Below are positions 32,832-43,446 of a stretch of 64,000 bases of DNA, one piece after another (position 1 is the stretch's first letter; every line of letters starts with the position of its first letter). Location of the stretch: the NCBI RefSeq assembly GCF_900112975.1, contig NZ_FONQ01000008.1:1-64000 (forward strand). The letters run 5' to 3'. Made by a program: the position numbers and the translations under genes. The notes beneath the pieces are model-generated. The model was not told where the DNA came from, ran no database searches, and worked only from the letters and a program-made list of their open reading frames with translations. Origin of the DNA: Flavobacterium xueshanense. Lineage in GTDB: Bacteria > Bacteroidota > Bacteroidia > Flavobacteriales > Flavobacteriaceae.

Positions 32832-32852
32832 ATTGTACTAAAAACTACATCG

Positions 32853-32895
32853 CAACCTTCCTTTTCTGTATCTTTCGGATATAAATGGAAGGTTG
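32853..32895 (+). terminator. Terminator after cysM
   Basis: CAACCTTCC (32853-32861) and GGAAGGTTG (32887-32895) form a 9-base stem with a long loop, followed by TTTCGTTTT. Confidence 0.75.
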
Positions 32896-32954
32896 TTTCG
32901 TTTTAATTCGGTACTACAAAATTTCCTTTTTGTGCATTTTAAATTCGTTTACAA

Positions 32955-33647
32955 ATGAAAAACATCAAATTAATTTACAGCATATTATTTTTATCAATCA
33001 TTATGGGAGGAAAAGTACAAGCGCAGGATTGGCCGAATTTAAATAAATATCAAATTGAAAATGCGAATTTGAAACCGGTAGCACAAGGAGACAAAAGAAT
33101 AGTATTCATAGGCGATTCCATAACCGAATTTTGGAGTGTACTAAATCCTGAATATTTCGCCGGAAAACCATACGTTAATCGCGGCATCAGCGGCCAAACC
33201 ACTCCACAAATACTTATTCGTTTTAGAGCCGATGTTATTGCGTTAAAACCCGCTGCGATAGTTATTTTGGCCGGAATAAATGATATTGCCGGCAATACTG
33301 GTCCTTCAACATTAGAAATGATAGCAAATAATATTTTCTCGATGGCCGAATTGGCAAAAGCAAACCAGATAAAAGTGATTTTGTGTACTGTATTGCCAGC
33401 TTACGATTTCTCCTGGAAACCCAATCAAAATCCTGCTGAAAAAGTGGTGGCACTAAATAAAATGATAAAAAAATACGCTGACGCTAATGGCATTCTGTAT
33501 CTTGATTACTTTTCGGCTATGGCAGATGAACATAACGGATTGAAAACTGCTTATTCCGAAGACGGTGTACATCCCAACAAACTAGGTTATCAGATTATGG
33601 CTCCGCTTGCTGAAAAAGCAATCACGGAAGTTTTAGCAATCAAATAA
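32955..33647 (+). CDS. Secreted SGNH/GDSL hydrolase
   Basis: A 230-residue serine esterase/lipase of the SGNH fold. A signal peptide covers about 1-23 (cleavage after 'KVQAQ'). The catalytic Ser is in 'VFIGDSITEFW', the oxyanion Gly and Asn lie in 'NRGISGQTT' and 'LAGINDIAG', and the catalytic Asp and His are in 'EDGVHPNKLGY'. The family resembles platelet-activating-factor acetylhydrolase-like enzymes; the substrate, perhaps acetyl groups on a sugar, is not known. It is flanked by terminators on both sides and so is monocistronic. Confidence 0.9.
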   Translation: MKNIKLIYSILFLSIIMGGKVQAQDWPNLNKYQIENANLKPVAQGDKRIVFIGDSITEFWSVLNPEYFAGKPYVNRGISGQTTPQILIRFRADVIALKPAAIVILAGINDIAGNTGPSTLEMIANNIFSMAELAKANQIKVILCTVLPAYDFSWKPNQNPAEKVVALNKMIKKYADANGILYLDYFSAMADEHNGLKTAYSEDGVHPNKLGYQIMAPLAEKAITEVLAIK

Positions 33648-33680
33648 AGAAACAAATAGAATTCTATTTTTATCAAAAAC

Positions 33681-33714
33681 AAAAAGGCTCGATTTAAATT
33701 AAATCGCGCCTTTT
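33681..33714. terminator. Terminator between convergent genes
   Basis: AAAAAGGCTCGATTT and AAATCGCGCCTTTT pair with one mismatch, forming a strong stem with A and T tails between the SGNH hydrolase (plus) and OsmC (minus) genes. Confidence 0.85.
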
Positions 33715-33731
33715 GTTATGTAAATTGTTGT

Positions 33732-34142
33732 TTATGCTAAACTAGCTGTACTTGAAATCGCTGCATTCAACACTTTAGAAACGGGACAGTTTTTCTCAGC
33801 CTTTGTCACTAATTGTTGAAAAGCATCCTCTGTTATTTCTTTTACTTTTGCTTGAACCGTTAGGTGTGACGTTACAATTGTTCCGTCTACTAAATCGATG
33901 TCGCATTTAGTTTCGATACTTTCAATTTCAAAACCTTCTTCGCTTATGTAAGCCGAAAGTTGCATCGTAAAACAGCCTGCGTGCGCCGCTGCAATCAATT
34001 CTTCCGGATTTGTTCCTACTCCTTCTTCAAAACGGGATTTGAACGAATATTGTGTGTCTTTTAATGTGGTAGTTTGCGTGGTTAGTTTCCCGGCTCCTTC
34101 TTTTAGTGAACCATTCCAGACTGCGGTTGCATTTCTTTTCAT
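33732..34142 (-). CDS. osmC: OsmC-type peroxide reductase
   Basis: A 136-residue thiol peroxidase of the OsmC/Ohr family, which reduces organic and inorganic hydroperoxides. The two catalytic cysteines are in 'AAAHAGCFTMQLS' and 'AEKNCPVSKVL', with the partner Arg and Glu in 'SRFEEGVGTNPEELI'. The opening 'MKRNATAVWNGSLKEGAGKL' is typical of the OsmC branch. It is monocistronic. It contributes to oxidative or osmotic stress tolerance in the cytoplasm. Confidence 0.92.
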   Translation of the reverse strand: MKRNATAVWNGSLKEGAGKLTTQTTTLKDTQYSFKSRFEEGVGTNPEELIAAAHAGCFTMQLSAYISEEGFEIESIETKCDIDLVDGTIVTSHLTVQAKVKEITEDAFQQLVTKAEKNCPVSKVLNAAISSTASLA

Positions 34143-34274
34143 GTTTTTCTGTTTTCTGTTAACTCAAATTTACTTCTTTTATCAAAAAATACTTTTAAAC
34201 AAATGATAATTTAACTAAAATTTAAAGGTCGTTTTTCATAAAAAAGATAATATAAATTTCGCTATTTTTAGCAC

Positions 34275-37200
34275 ATGAAAAAAACTTTACTTATTTTCTT
34301 TACTTTTTTATCAATAAGTTGCTTTGCTCAATTGAGTAACAAACACTGGATTCCGCCTTTGCATAGTAGAAATTCAAGTAATGCACAAATAACTGATCAA
34401 TATGTTTATTTGTCAACGGCTGAGACAACTCCATTTCTTGTTACTGTAACAGACGGACGTGGAATTCCTTTTGCGGGTTCTCCTTTTTCATTGTCAGCAA
34501 GCAATTCTGTTGAAATAAAAATTGGAGACCGACAGCCCTCAAAAATGTTTTTAGAACTAATTGACGTCAACAAAGTAGTTTCAGATAAAGGAATAATTCT
34601 TGAGGGAATAAAAGATTTTTATGTTAGTTTTAGAATGATGGCTCAAAATCATTCGGAAACATTAATATCTAAGGGAAAACCTGGAATAGGAACAAGTTTT
34701 AGATTAGGATGCACAATTAACGAATCATTAGACAACAGAAAAAATTTCGTTGCAAGCGTAATGGCAACAGAAGATAATACGGATATAACTTTATCCGATT
34801 ATGATACGGGAGTTGTTTTTGCATCAGGTTCCGGTAATATTACTTCAGCCAGCCAAACTTTTTCAAATTTAAAAGCTGGCGAAAGCATTGTATTTAGTGG
34901 ATACAGCAATACTCCGGCAAATCTAACAGGAATAATAGGAGCTTTAATTACTTCTAATAATCCTGTAGCGGTAAATACAGGCAATGTCCTTGGTGGAATT
35001 GAAAACGGAAGGGCCGATATTACATTAGATCAAATTGTTTCAGCATCACAAATTGGAAATGAATATATTTTTATTGAAGGAAATGGGTTGCCGAATATGG
35101 AAACACCTTTAATCGTTGCAGATAATGATGGAACTGTTATTTACATTAATGACATCCCAACGCCTATAATTACAATTGATGCAGGGGAATATTATCAAGT
35201 TCCAAATTCATATTATCAAGGCAGTATTAATAGAAATCTATATGTAAAAACAAGTAAGCCGGTATTCGCCTATCAATTAATAGGAGGAGGTGCTAATACT
35301 GCGACTTCGGGTTTGAATTTTATTCCACCTTTGAGTTGTTTTTTCCAAAATTCGGTAAATATACCACAAGTCAATAAAATTGGAAGCACAACTTATACTT
35401 CTGATTTAATGATACTAACCTATACCACATCAACCTTAACGGTTAATGGAAATATAATCCCACAAACACAAGCTCAACCTATTTTAGGAAATACTGATTG
35501 GGTTACCTACCGAATTTCAAATATTACAGGTGATGCCAATGTTATTTCTACAGGTCCTTTAGCAGTTGGAGTTTTTGGATTTCAAGGAACTGCGTCTGGG
35601 TTTGCAGGATATTATTCTGGGTTCGGAAGCACTCCGCAGGATACTAACGTAACAGTTTGTTCAAATGCAACACAAGATTTATTTGATGTAATAAATGGAA
35701 ATCCTGATACAGGTGGCTCTTGGACTGTGCCTCCAAGTGGAAATCCTCTAAATGGAAACCTATTTGATCCCACTATTAATAGTCCGGGCGAATACAACTA
35801 TTCTTTTACAAAAGATTGTAATTCCGCTATAACAACAATAAGCCTAAAAGTTAATGTTACAATACAGCAATCAAAAAATGCTGGCAGTAATAATTCGATT
35901 ACAATTTGTACCGATTCAAGTTCTTTTGATTTGTTCTCATTATTAGGAACTGCAGATGTTGGAGGAACTTGGTCACCTGCATTAACGTCTGGAACTGGCA
36001 TTTTTGATCCTGCAGTAGATTTGAGCGGTTTATACACCTATTCATTTCCTGCTGTTGGCTCTTGCGCTACTGCTTCAGCCACTATAAATGTAACCAACAA
36101 TGCAATACCATTAAATTATACTATTACTGATTTTGAAATATGCGACAATAATTCAGATGGTAATGATTCAAATGGTTTTGTAGATTTTGACTTAACCAAT
36201 AAAAACAGTGAAATTTTAGGCTCACAAACTGGAATAAATGTAACGTATCATAAATTACCGGGGGATGCTGAATCAGGAATAAATCCAATAACTACTTTAT
36301 ACTCCTCAAATACAACAATATATGCCCGATTAACAAACATTCTATCAAGTTGTTATATAGTTAACTCATTTAAATTAGTTGTAAACCCTTTACCATTAGT
36401 AAATGATGTTACAATTATACAATGTGACGATGATTTAGATGCTATTTCCACCTTTAATCTCACGGTAAAAAACGATGTGATTTCTAGCAATTTTACAAAT
36501 GAAAATTTCACATATTACACTACACAAACTGAAGCAAATAATCCCTTATCAATTGATCAAATTTCAACACCACTTGCTTTTGAAAATATAAATCCTCCCC
36601 TTCCAGCTCCTCAAGGAATAATGAATGTTTGGGCAAGAGTAGTAAATAAAATTACTGGTTGTTTTAGTATTGCCAAATTAACATTAAAAGTAGCAGCTTC
36701 AAAAATCCCACCTACGTATAGTTATATACAACCTCCTGTTTGCGATGATATTTTAGCAACAGATGGAACATCTACAGGTGACCCTAATACAAACAAAAGA
36801 GATGGAATTTCAGTATTTGATTTAACCAATGCAATTAATGACGTAGAATCTCAATTACCTCCACCATTATCAAATTACACCTTTAAATATTATAGAAACA
36901 AAGCAGATGCTTTAGCTCAAAATGACGCTAGCGGAAATTCTTTAGCTATAAAACCATCCGAATATACTAATTTCAGGAATGACATCCCTTTTGCTCAAAA
37001 TATTTGGGTAAGAGTAAATAATAATTTAACTTCTGATTGCGGTGCTGGCTTTGGTGACTTCATTAAACTATCAGTCGAAAAATTACCTTTTGCAAATCCA
37101 GTAATTATACCAAGCCAATGCGATGATGATCAAGATGGAATTTTTGTTTTTAATACAGCAACTTTAAAGTCAACTTTATTAGGAACCAATCAATCGTTTC

Positions 37201-38420
37201 CTGTCACAGTGACTTATTTTGATGCGACAAATAATCCTCTAAAAGATGTTAACGGAGTTTTGATTTCGAGCCCATTTCCAAATAGTTTTTCAACAAAATC
37301 TCAAATCATAAAAGCAGTTGTTACCAATAATACAACCCAAAAATGTTTCGATGAAACTATGATACAATTTATTGTTGATGATTTGCCTGAAGCATTTGCT
37401 GTTCCTATTGCTTTGACAACAACCTGCGATGACGAGACAAATCCATTGGTTCAAGACGGAAAATTTGGTTTTGATACTGCAATATTTCAAACAACAATTT
37501 TGAATGGACAAATTGGAATGAATGTTAAATATTTCGACCAAAACGGAAAAGCATTACCAAGTCCGTTGCCAAATCCATTTATAACAGGAACACAAAATGT
37601 AAAAGTTATTGTTGAGAATCCAATAAACACCTCTTGTTTCGCCGAATTAACAATTCCTTTTGTAATAGATCCACTACCGAATATTAGTTTAAATACCGAT
37701 GGAAGCGAAGACAAATTAGTTTGCCAAAACGATCCATCATTCTTTGTTCAACTAGATGCGGGAATTCAAGATGGCTCGCCAACTGGCAATTATACTTATA
37801 TTTGGTCGAAAGACGGAATAGTTTTACCAAGTCAAACTGGTTATATATTAGATGTAAACGCGGAAGGATTATATACTGTCGAAGCCTTTAATGGTAAAGG
37901 TTGCAGTAGAATTCGAGTCCTAAAAGTTACTGCTTCTGACGTGGCACATATTGATACCATTCAAATTGTTGATATGGCTGACATCAATACTGTTACAGTA
38001 AATGTTACAGGAGCAGGTGATTATGAATACAGTTTAGACGAAGATTATGGACCTTATCAAGATTCCAATTTCTTTGACAATGTTCCGGCAGGTATTCACG
38101 ATGTTTATATTAATGACAAAAATGGATGTGGTACCGTAAGTAAAACCATTGCAGTGACAGGAGTTCCTAAATTTTTTACTCCAAATGGTGATGGAATTAA
38201 TGATTATTGGAATGTAAAAGGAGTAAATAATGTCTTTAATAAAAATGCTGTTATCTATATTTATGACCGTTACGGCAAGTTGCTAAAACAAATTACGGCC
38301 TCCAGTCAAGGTTGGGACGGTACATTTACAGGACAGCCTTTACCCTCTGATGACTATTGGTACTCCATCAAATTAGATGACGGAAGAGAAGCTAAAGGTC
38401 ATTTTAGTTTAAAGAGATAA
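34275..38420 (+). CDS. Giant T9SS type B secreted protein with IgGFc-like region
   Basis: A 1381-residue surface or secreted protein. A signal peptide (1-19, ending 'SCFAQ') is followed by a region (about 25-460) like the IgGFc-binding N-terminal domain ('HWIPPLHSRNSSNA', 'YVYLSTAETTPFLVTVTDG'). Then come short Cys-containing segments and at least five repeats of about 90-110 residues that start with an Asp-rich phrase such as 'QCDDDQDGIFVFN', 'ICDNNSDG' or 'TCDDETN'. An Ig-like part and the C-terminal gliding-motility-associated domain follow: 'FFTPNGDGINDYWNVKG', 'YDRYGKLLKQI', 'GWDGTFTGQPLPSDDYWYSI'. That domain is the type B signal for T9SS export. It probably serves adhesion. Confidence 0.9.
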   Translation: MKKTLLIFFTFLSISCFAQLSNKHWIPPLHSRNSSNAQITDQYVYLSTAETTPFLVTVTDGRGIPFAGSPFSLSASNSVEIKIGDRQPSKMFLELIDVNKVVSDKGIILEGIKDFYVSFRMMAQNHSETLISKGKPGIGTSFRLGCTINESLDNRKNFVASVMATEDNTDITLSDYDTGVVFASGSGNITSASQTFSNLKAGESIVFSGYSNTPANLTGIIGALITSNNPVAVNTGNVLGGIENGRADITLDQIVSASQIGNEYIFIEGNGLPNMETPLIVADNDGTVIYINDIPTPIITIDAGEYYQVPNSYYQGSINRNLYVKTSKPVFAYQLIGGGANTATSGLNFIPPLSCFFQNSVNIPQVNKIGSTTYTSDLMILTYTTSTLTVNGNIIPQTQAQPILGNTDWVTYRISNITGDANVISTGPLAVGVFGFQGTASGFAGYYSGFGSTPQDTNVTVCSNATQDLFDVINGNPDTGGSWTVPPSGNPLNGNLFDPTINSPGEYNYSFTKDCNSAITTISLKVNVTIQQSKNAGSNNSITICTDSSSFDLFSLLGTADVGGTWSPALTSGTGIFDPAVDLSGLYTYSFPAVGSCATASATINVTNNAIPLNYTITDFEICDNNSDGNDSNGFVDFDLTNKNSEILGSQTGINVTYHKLPGDAESGINPITTLYSSNTTIYARLTNILSSCYIVNSFKLVVNPLPLVNDVTIIQCDDDLDAISTFNLTVKNDVISSNFTNENFTYYTTQTEANNPLSIDQISTPLAFENINPPLPAPQGIMNVWARVVNKITGCFSIAKLTLKVAASKIPPTYSYIQPPVCDDILATDGTSTGDPNTNKRDGISVFDLTNAINDVESQLPPPLSNYTFKYYRNKADALAQNDASGNSLAIKPSEYTNFRNDIPFAQNIWVRVNNNLTSDCGAGFGDFIKLSVEKLPFANPVIIPSQCDDDQDGIFVFNTATLKSTLLGTNQSFPVTVTYFDATNNPLKDVNGVLISSPFPNSFSTKSQIIKAVVTNNTTQKCFDETMIQFIVDDLPEAFAVPIALTTTCDDETNPLVQDGKFGFDTAIFQTTILNGQIGMNVKYFDQNGKALPSPLPNPFITGTQNVKVIVENPINTSCFAELTIPFVIDPLPNISLNTDGSEDKLVCQNDPSFFVQLDAGIQDGSPTGNYTYIWSKDGIVLPSQTGYILDVNAEGLYTVEAFNGKGCSRIRVLKVTASDVAHIDTIQIVDMADINTVTVNVTGAGDYEYSLDEDYGPYQDSNFFDNVPAGIHDVYINDKNGCGTVSKTIAVTGVPKFFTPNGDGINDYWNVKGVNNVFNKNAVIYIYDRYGKLLKQITASSQGWDGTFTGQPLPSDDYWYSIKLDDGREAKGHFSLKR

Positions 38421-38476
38421 ACACCCAAAATATTGAGCGTCAAATGTTATTATTTCTTTTATACATTGCTATTCAC

Positions 38477-38484
38477 TATATTTG
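38477..38484 (+). promoter_or_regulatory. Candidate -7 box before the second T9SS protein
   Basis: TATATTTG matches TAnnTTTG, 16 bases before the ATG at 38501. It suggests that the second large gene can be transcribed separately from the first, despite an 80-base gap. Confidence 0.45.
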
Positions 38485-38500
38485 ATAGTTTTAATTTGAT

Positions 38501-41287
38501 ATGAAAACCCGTCTTCTTTTAGTATTTACCGTACTTATTTTTACGACCTCTGCATTTGCTCAAAAAGAAGCAGCTATATGGTATTTTGGAAATTATGCCG
38601 GGCTTGATTTTAATTCTGGAAGCCCGATTGCTTTAACCAACGGTAAGCTAAATACAGCTGAAGGCTGTACCACAATATCTGATAAAAATGGGAATCTACT
38701 TTTTTACACCGATGGTTCAATAGTGTATAACAAATCACATCAGGTAATGCCGAACGGTTACGGTTTATTAGGCCATAACTCGAGTACGCAATCGGCTATA
38801 ATTGTTCCGCATCCAAGTAATTTAAATTTATATTACATATTTACAGTAGACCAACCTAATCCAAAGAATGTTGACGATAATCTCTTAAATGATGAGGATC
38901 CACCAAACAATGGATTAAATTATACGTTGGTTGATTTGAGGTTAAATAACGGCTTAGGGGATATCTCTGTCAAAGAAAAGAACATTCACCTTATTACTTA
39001 TAATCCCGGAGATAGTGAAGAAATAAAGTTTAAATGTTCCGAAAAAATTACCGCTGTTCAACATGGTGATGGCACTTCTTTTTGGGTGATAACCCATTTC
39101 AAAAATACTTTTTACTCTTTTAAAATAAGCACATCTGGTGTTGACAAAAAACCGATTCAAACTACTACTTCTTTGAATGTTTCAACTGGCGGCTATATTT
39201 CTAATGCAATAGGATATTTAAAAACATCTCCGAACGGAAAAAAAATTGCTATGGCGAATACTTCTTTTAAAGCGACAGATGAATTAGGTCCAAAAGGTGA
39301 AATTAGACGAAATACCGGTAATGTGTGGCTATTTGATTTTGATGCAGCTACAGGAAAAATAAGTAATGGATTTTCTATTGTCAGCGGGATTAATCCGTAT
39401 GGTGTAGAATTTTCTGCAAAATCAAAAAAATTATATGTGACTACAAATTTGTTCAGAAATGATGATGTTTCCTTAGGAAGTTTACTAATTCAATTTGATC
39501 TCAAAAGCGCTAATATTATAGGTTCAAAAACCACAATCAACTCTTCCACAAATGTCGCAGGTGCTTTGCAATTGGCGCTTGACGAAAAAATATATCGCTC
39601 TGGATATCCCTCCGGAAATGATAGTAGCGATAAATTATCTGTTATAAACAACCCCGAATTAGATGGCTCTAATTGTAATTATTTACAAAACGAAATTGAC
39701 TTAGGCGGAAAAAAAGCAAAATTAGGTTTACCTCCATTTATCACCTCATTATTTTTATATGCTTTTAATTATGAATTCAATTGTTTAGGTGAATCTACTC
39801 ATTTTTACAGTAATTCAGTTGAAAAAATTGACAGCGTACTTTGGAATTTTGGAGATGGATTCACCTCCACTGCTATTGATGCCTATCACACATACGCACA
39901 AGCAGGTGAATATAAAGTAACATTAATAAAAACTGTAAATGGTGAAGAAAGAGAGCCTCTTGAAAAAGCAATTACTATTTATGAAGTCCCCAAAATACTT
40001 TCTGCATCTTACAAATTAACACAATGCGACACACAAGATAGCGTTCCTACAGATGGTTTAGCTTTGTTTAATTTGTCTTTGGCTAATGAGCCAATTAGTT
40101 TAGGCGAAAAGGATTTTGAAGTCCACTATTACCATAGCATTGCTGATGCTGAAAATGATTTAACGAATACCCAATCCCTTCCAGTAAACTATCGAAACAG
40201 TTTTGCAGATGAGCTTACATACGCAAAAGTTTCGCAATCAAATTCAAGCTGCTACAGCATAGGAACTGTAATATTACATGCTAATAAAAACATATTATTA
40301 TTACCCGAAGCACTACATGAATGTGATCTTGGTGATGGAAAAGCATCATTTGATTTGGAACGAAAAAAGGATTTAATAAAAACAGAGTTGACTTTACCTT
40401 CCGATGTACGTTTGTCTTTTTATTTAACTGAAGAGGATGCTTTTATAGGAATAAACGAACTTAATGGACCGTTTGTTTCAGTTCCTAAAACAGTATTCCT
40501 TCGAGCTGAAAATGCTGAAGGATGTTATGGAACCGGAAATTTCGAAATTATAGTTGAGCCTTCTCCAAAAATCAATATTTTAGAAAACGTAATTCTATGC
40601 GAAGGACTTGTAAATCCTTCAATCCTTTTAAATGCCGGAATTTTAGCACCAGCAACAATTTATGATTTCACTTATTTGTGGTCAACAGGCGAAACAACTC
40701 CAACCATATCTATAAACAAACAAGGCGAATATAACGTCTCTGTAAAAAATAAATCCGGCTGTACCACTTCACGAAAATACATTGTGACCATGTCATATTT
40801 AGCAAAAATAAATAATATAATTGTACAGGATTTACAACAAACAAATCAAGTCATAGTTGAACTTGATAATCCAAGTGACTATGAATATAAGCTTCACTAC
40901 GAAAATGGAACCGAAACTTCTTTTCAAAATTCAATCCTTTTTGAAAATGTGCCTGGTGGCTTTCACGAATTAATTGTGGCAAATCGTAATGGATGTGGGC
41001 AAACGACAAAAAGTTTTGCCGTATTAAATGCTCCCAAATTCTTCACACCCAATGGTGATAGCTATAATGATTACTGGAATTTGAAAGGAATAAATAGCAC
41101 TATTTATGAAAATGCTATTATATATATATTTGACAGATATGGTAAATTATTAAAACAGTTATCTCCTTCAAGTCTTGGTTGGGATGGCAATTATCTCAAG
41201 CAACCATTACCCGCAGACGATTATTGGTTCACAATAAAACTTGAAGACGGTCGGGAAGCAAAAAGTCATTTTAGCTTGAAGCGATAA
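38501..41287 (+). CDS. T9SS type B secreted protein with PKD domain
   Basis: A 928-residue secreted protein. A signal peptide (1-20, 'TTSAFAQ') precedes a region of repeated short beta strands (about 22-430) that looks propeller-like ('AIWYFGNYAGLDFNSGSP', 'LKTSPNGKKIAMANTS', 'YGVEFSAKSKKLYVTTN'). Next is a PKD domain (about 440-500, 'SVLWNFGDGFTSTAIDAYHT'), two Asp/Cys-type repeats ('QCDTQDSVPTDGLALFNLS', 'ECDLGDGKASFDLE'), an Ig-like part and the C-terminal T9SS type B domain ('FFTPNGDSYNDYWNLKG', 'FDRYGKLLKQL', 'GWDGNYLKQPLPADDYW'). The last 95 residues closely resemble those of the preceding gene. Adhesion or gliding is likely. Confidence 0.9.
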   Translation: MKTRLLLVFTVLIFTTSAFAQKEAAIWYFGNYAGLDFNSGSPIALTNGKLNTAEGCTTISDKNGNLLFYTDGSIVYNKSHQVMPNGYGLLGHNSSTQSAIIVPHPSNLNLYYIFTVDQPNPKNVDDNLLNDEDPPNNGLNYTLVDLRLNNGLGDISVKEKNIHLITYNPGDSEEIKFKCSEKITAVQHGDGTSFWVITHFKNTFYSFKISTSGVDKKPIQTTTSLNVSTGGYISNAIGYLKTSPNGKKIAMANTSFKATDELGPKGEIRRNTGNVWLFDFDAATGKISNGFSIVSGINPYGVEFSAKSKKLYVTTNLFRNDDVSLGSLLIQFDLKSANIIGSKTTINSSTNVAGALQLALDEKIYRSGYPSGNDSSDKLSVINNPELDGSNCNYLQNEIDLGGKKAKLGLPPFITSLFLYAFNYEFNCLGESTHFYSNSVEKIDSVLWNFGDGFTSTAIDAYHTYAQAGEYKVTLIKTVNGEEREPLEKAITIYEVPKILSASYKLTQCDTQDSVPTDGLALFNLSLANEPISLGEKDFEVHYYHSIADAENDLTNTQSLPVNYRNSFADELTYAKVSQSNSSCYSIGTVILHANKNILLLPEALHECDLGDGKASFDLERKKDLIKTELTLPSDVRLSFYLTEEDAFIGINELNGPFVSVPKTVFLRAENAEGCYGTGNFEIIVEPSPKINILENVILCEGLVNPSILLNAGILAPATIYDFTYLWSTGETTPTISINKQGEYNVSVKNKSGCTTSRKYIVTMSYLAKINNIIVQDLQQTNQVIVELDNPSDYEYKLHYENGTETSFQNSILFENVPGGFHELIVANRNGCGQTTKSFAVLNAPKFFTPNGDSYNDYWNLKGINSTIYENAIIYIFDRYGKLLKQLSPSSLGWDGNYLKQPLPADDYWFTIKLEDGREAKSHFSLKR

Positions 41288-41426
41288 CAGAATAAAAAAA
41301 AATCCCATAAACTAACTTTCTGAGCATGTTGTTTCGAATAAATGCTGGCATTCACAAACATTAATAAAATATTTCTAACGCTTATTTGAGTCAAAAACAG
41401 CAAAGTGCGCAATTAGAAACCATAAA

Positions 41427-41456
41427 AAAAGCCATTCGAATCAACGAATGGCTTTT
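41427..41456. terminator. Terminator between T9SS gene and typA
   Basis: AAAAGCCATTCG (41427-41438) and CGAATGGCTTTT (41445-41456) form a perfect 12-base stem with a 6-base loop and flanking A/T runs; it can serve both convergent genes. Confidence 0.9.
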
Positions 41457-41476
41457 AAGTTTTATAAAAAATAAAA

Positions 41477-43273
41477 TTAGATTTTAAATCTTTTTCTATC
41501 CGTTTCTGTCAAATATATTTTTCTCAAACGAATAGACTTCGGAGTTACTTCAACATATTCATCTTTTTGAATGTACTCTAACGCTTCCTCAAGAGAGAAA
41601 ATAACTGGAGGAATAATTCTAGCTTTATCATCATTTCCAGAAGAACGAACGTTAGATTGTTTTTTCTCCTTAGTCACGTTCACACACATATCATCGCTAC
41701 GAGAATTTTCTCCAATTACCTGACCTTCGTAAATTTCATCATTAGGATTAACGAAGAATCTACCACGATCTTGCAACTTATCGATAGAATAAGGAATCGC
41801 TTTTCCTTTTTCCATAGAAATCAATGAACCTTTGTTACGTCCAGAAATTTCTCCTTTGTAAGGCTCATATCCTATAAAACGGTGTGCCATAATTGCTTCA
41901 CCAGCAGTAGCAGTAAGCAATAGGTTACGCAATCCGATAATTCCACGTGATGGAATATTGAATTTTATAATCATACGCTCCCCTTTTGTTTCCATACTCA
42001 ACATTTCTCCTTTACGGAAAGAAACAAACTCCACCGCTCTTCCTGAAAGATTTTCTGGTAAGTCAATTGTTAATTCCTCAATTGGCTCACATTTTTTACC
42101 ATCAATTTCTTTAATAATAACTTGTGGCTGACCAATTTGCAATTCATATCCTTCTCTTCTCATTGTTTCAATAAGAACTGACAAGTGAAGTACTCCACGA
42201 CCAAAAACCATAAACTTATCTGCTGAATCAGTTTCACCCAATTTCATAGCTAAGTTTTTTTCCAATTCTTTATTCAACCTGTCTCTAATATGACGAGAGG
42301 TTACAAATTTACCTTCTTTTCCAAAGAAAGGAGAGTCATTGATGGTAAACAACATACTCATTGTTGGCTCATCAATAGTAATTGTTTGTAAGGCTTCCGG
42401 ATTTTCAAAGTCAGCAATTGTATCACCAATTTCAAAACCTTCAACTCCGATAATTGCGCAAATATCTCCTGCAACTACTTCTTGCACTTTTTTACGACCT
42501 AATCCTTCAAAAGTATGTAATTCTTTGATACGTGATTTCATTATAACACCATCTCTTTTGCACAAAGAAATCTGCATTCCTTCTTTCAACACACCTCTTT
42601 CTAAACGACCAATAGCGATACGACCAGTAAATGCTGAGAAGTCTAATGAAGTGATCAACATTTGTGGAGTTCCTTCAGATACTTTAGGAGCTGGTACATT
42701 AGCAATAACCATGTCTAATAACGCTTCCACATTATCAGTTACGTTTTCCCAATGATCAGACATCCAATTATTTTTAGCCGAACCGTAAACCGTTGGAAAA
42801 TCCAACTGCCACTCTTCTGCTCCTAACTCAAACATTAAGTCAAAAACTTTTTCATGAACTTCTTCAGGAGTACAGTTCTCTTTATCAACTTTATTAATAA
42901 CAACGCATGGTTTTAAACCAAGGTCTAACGCTTTTTGTAATACAAATCGTGTTTGTGGCATTGGTCCTTCAAAAGCATCTACTAGTAGACAAACTCCATC
43001 AGCCATATTCAAAACACGCTCTACCTCACCACCAAAATCGGCGTGACCAGGAGTATCGATAATGTTGATTTTTGTTCCTTTGTATACTACAGAAACATTC
43101 TTTGAAGTAATAGTGATACCTCTTTCACGCTCTAAGTCGTTGTTATCAAGGATTAAGTCTCCTGTGTTTTCGTTGTCACGAAATAACTGACAGTGATACA
43201 TAATTTTATCAACCAAAGTTGTTTTACCGTGATCGACGTGGGCAATAATTGCAATGTTTCTAATAGATTCCAT
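41477..43273 (-). CDS. typA: Translational GTPase TypA/BipA
   Basis: A 598-residue ribosome-binding GTPase that aids ribosome assembly and stress adaptation. G1 is '[14 protein letters not shown]', G2 is '[11 protein letters not shown]', G3 is '[12 protein letters not shown]', G4 is 'INKVDKEN' and G5 is in 'VYGSAKNNW'. The EF-G-like domains II, III and V follow, then the BipA-specific C-terminal domain ('[20 protein letters not shown]', '[17 protein letters not shown]'). Length and motifs are standard. It is monocistronic, with a convergent terminator downstream. Confidence 0.97.
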   Translation of the reverse strand: MESIRNIAIIAHVDHGKTTLVDKIMYHCQLFRDNENTGDLILDNNDLERERGITITSKNVSVVYKGTKINIIDTPGHADFGGEVERVLNMADGVCLLVDAFEGPMPQTRFVLQKALDLGLKPCVVINKVDKENCTPEEVHEKVFDLMFELGAEEWQLDFPTVYGSAKNNWMSDHWENVTDNVEALLDMVIANVPAPKVSEGTPQMLITSLDFSAFTGRIAIGRLERGVLKEGMQISLCKRDGVIMKSRIKELHTFEGLGRKKVQEVVAGDICAIIGVEGFEIGDTIADFENPEALQTITIDEPTMSMLFTINDSPFFGKEGKFVTSRHIRDRLNKELEKNLAMKLGETDSADKFMVFGRGVLHLSVLIETMRREGYELQIGQPQVIIKEIDGKKCEPIEELTIDLPENLSGRAVEFVSFRKGEMLSMETKGERMIIKFNIPSRGIIGLRNLLLTATAGEAIMAHRFIGYEPYKGEISGRNKGSLISMEKGKAIPYSIDKLQDRGRFFVNPNDEIYEGQVIGENSRSDDMCVNVTKEKKQSNVRSSGNDDKARIIPPVIFSLEEALEYIQKDEYVEVTPKSIRLRKIYLTETDRKRFKI

Positions 43274-43292
43274 CTGTGATTTTTAATGGGTG

Positions 43293-43300
43293 CAAAGGTA
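43293..43300 (-). promoter_or_regulatory. -7 box for typA
   Basis: On the minus strand the sequence reads TACCTTTG, matching TAnnTTTG, 20 bases before the typA ATG. No obvious -33 box is seen. Confidence 0.5.
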
Positions 43301-43413
43301 CACTTTATTTTGATATAAAAAATATTTATCCAATAGTTTACATATTGTTAACCTATTAGACACAAAAACAGACCTTAAAAAAAACCTTAAAAAATAAGTT
43401 CTCATTGATGTTT

Positions 43414-43441
43414 AATAATTCGGCAATAATTATTTATATTT
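43414..43441 (+). promoter_or_regulatory. Promoter very close to the start of a sensor kinase gene
   Basis: TTG (43414-43416), a 17-base spacer and TATATTTG (43434-43441) match the consensus. The ATG of the kinase is at 43447, so the message would have almost no leader. Confidence 0.5.
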
Positions 43442-43446
43442 GAGTA

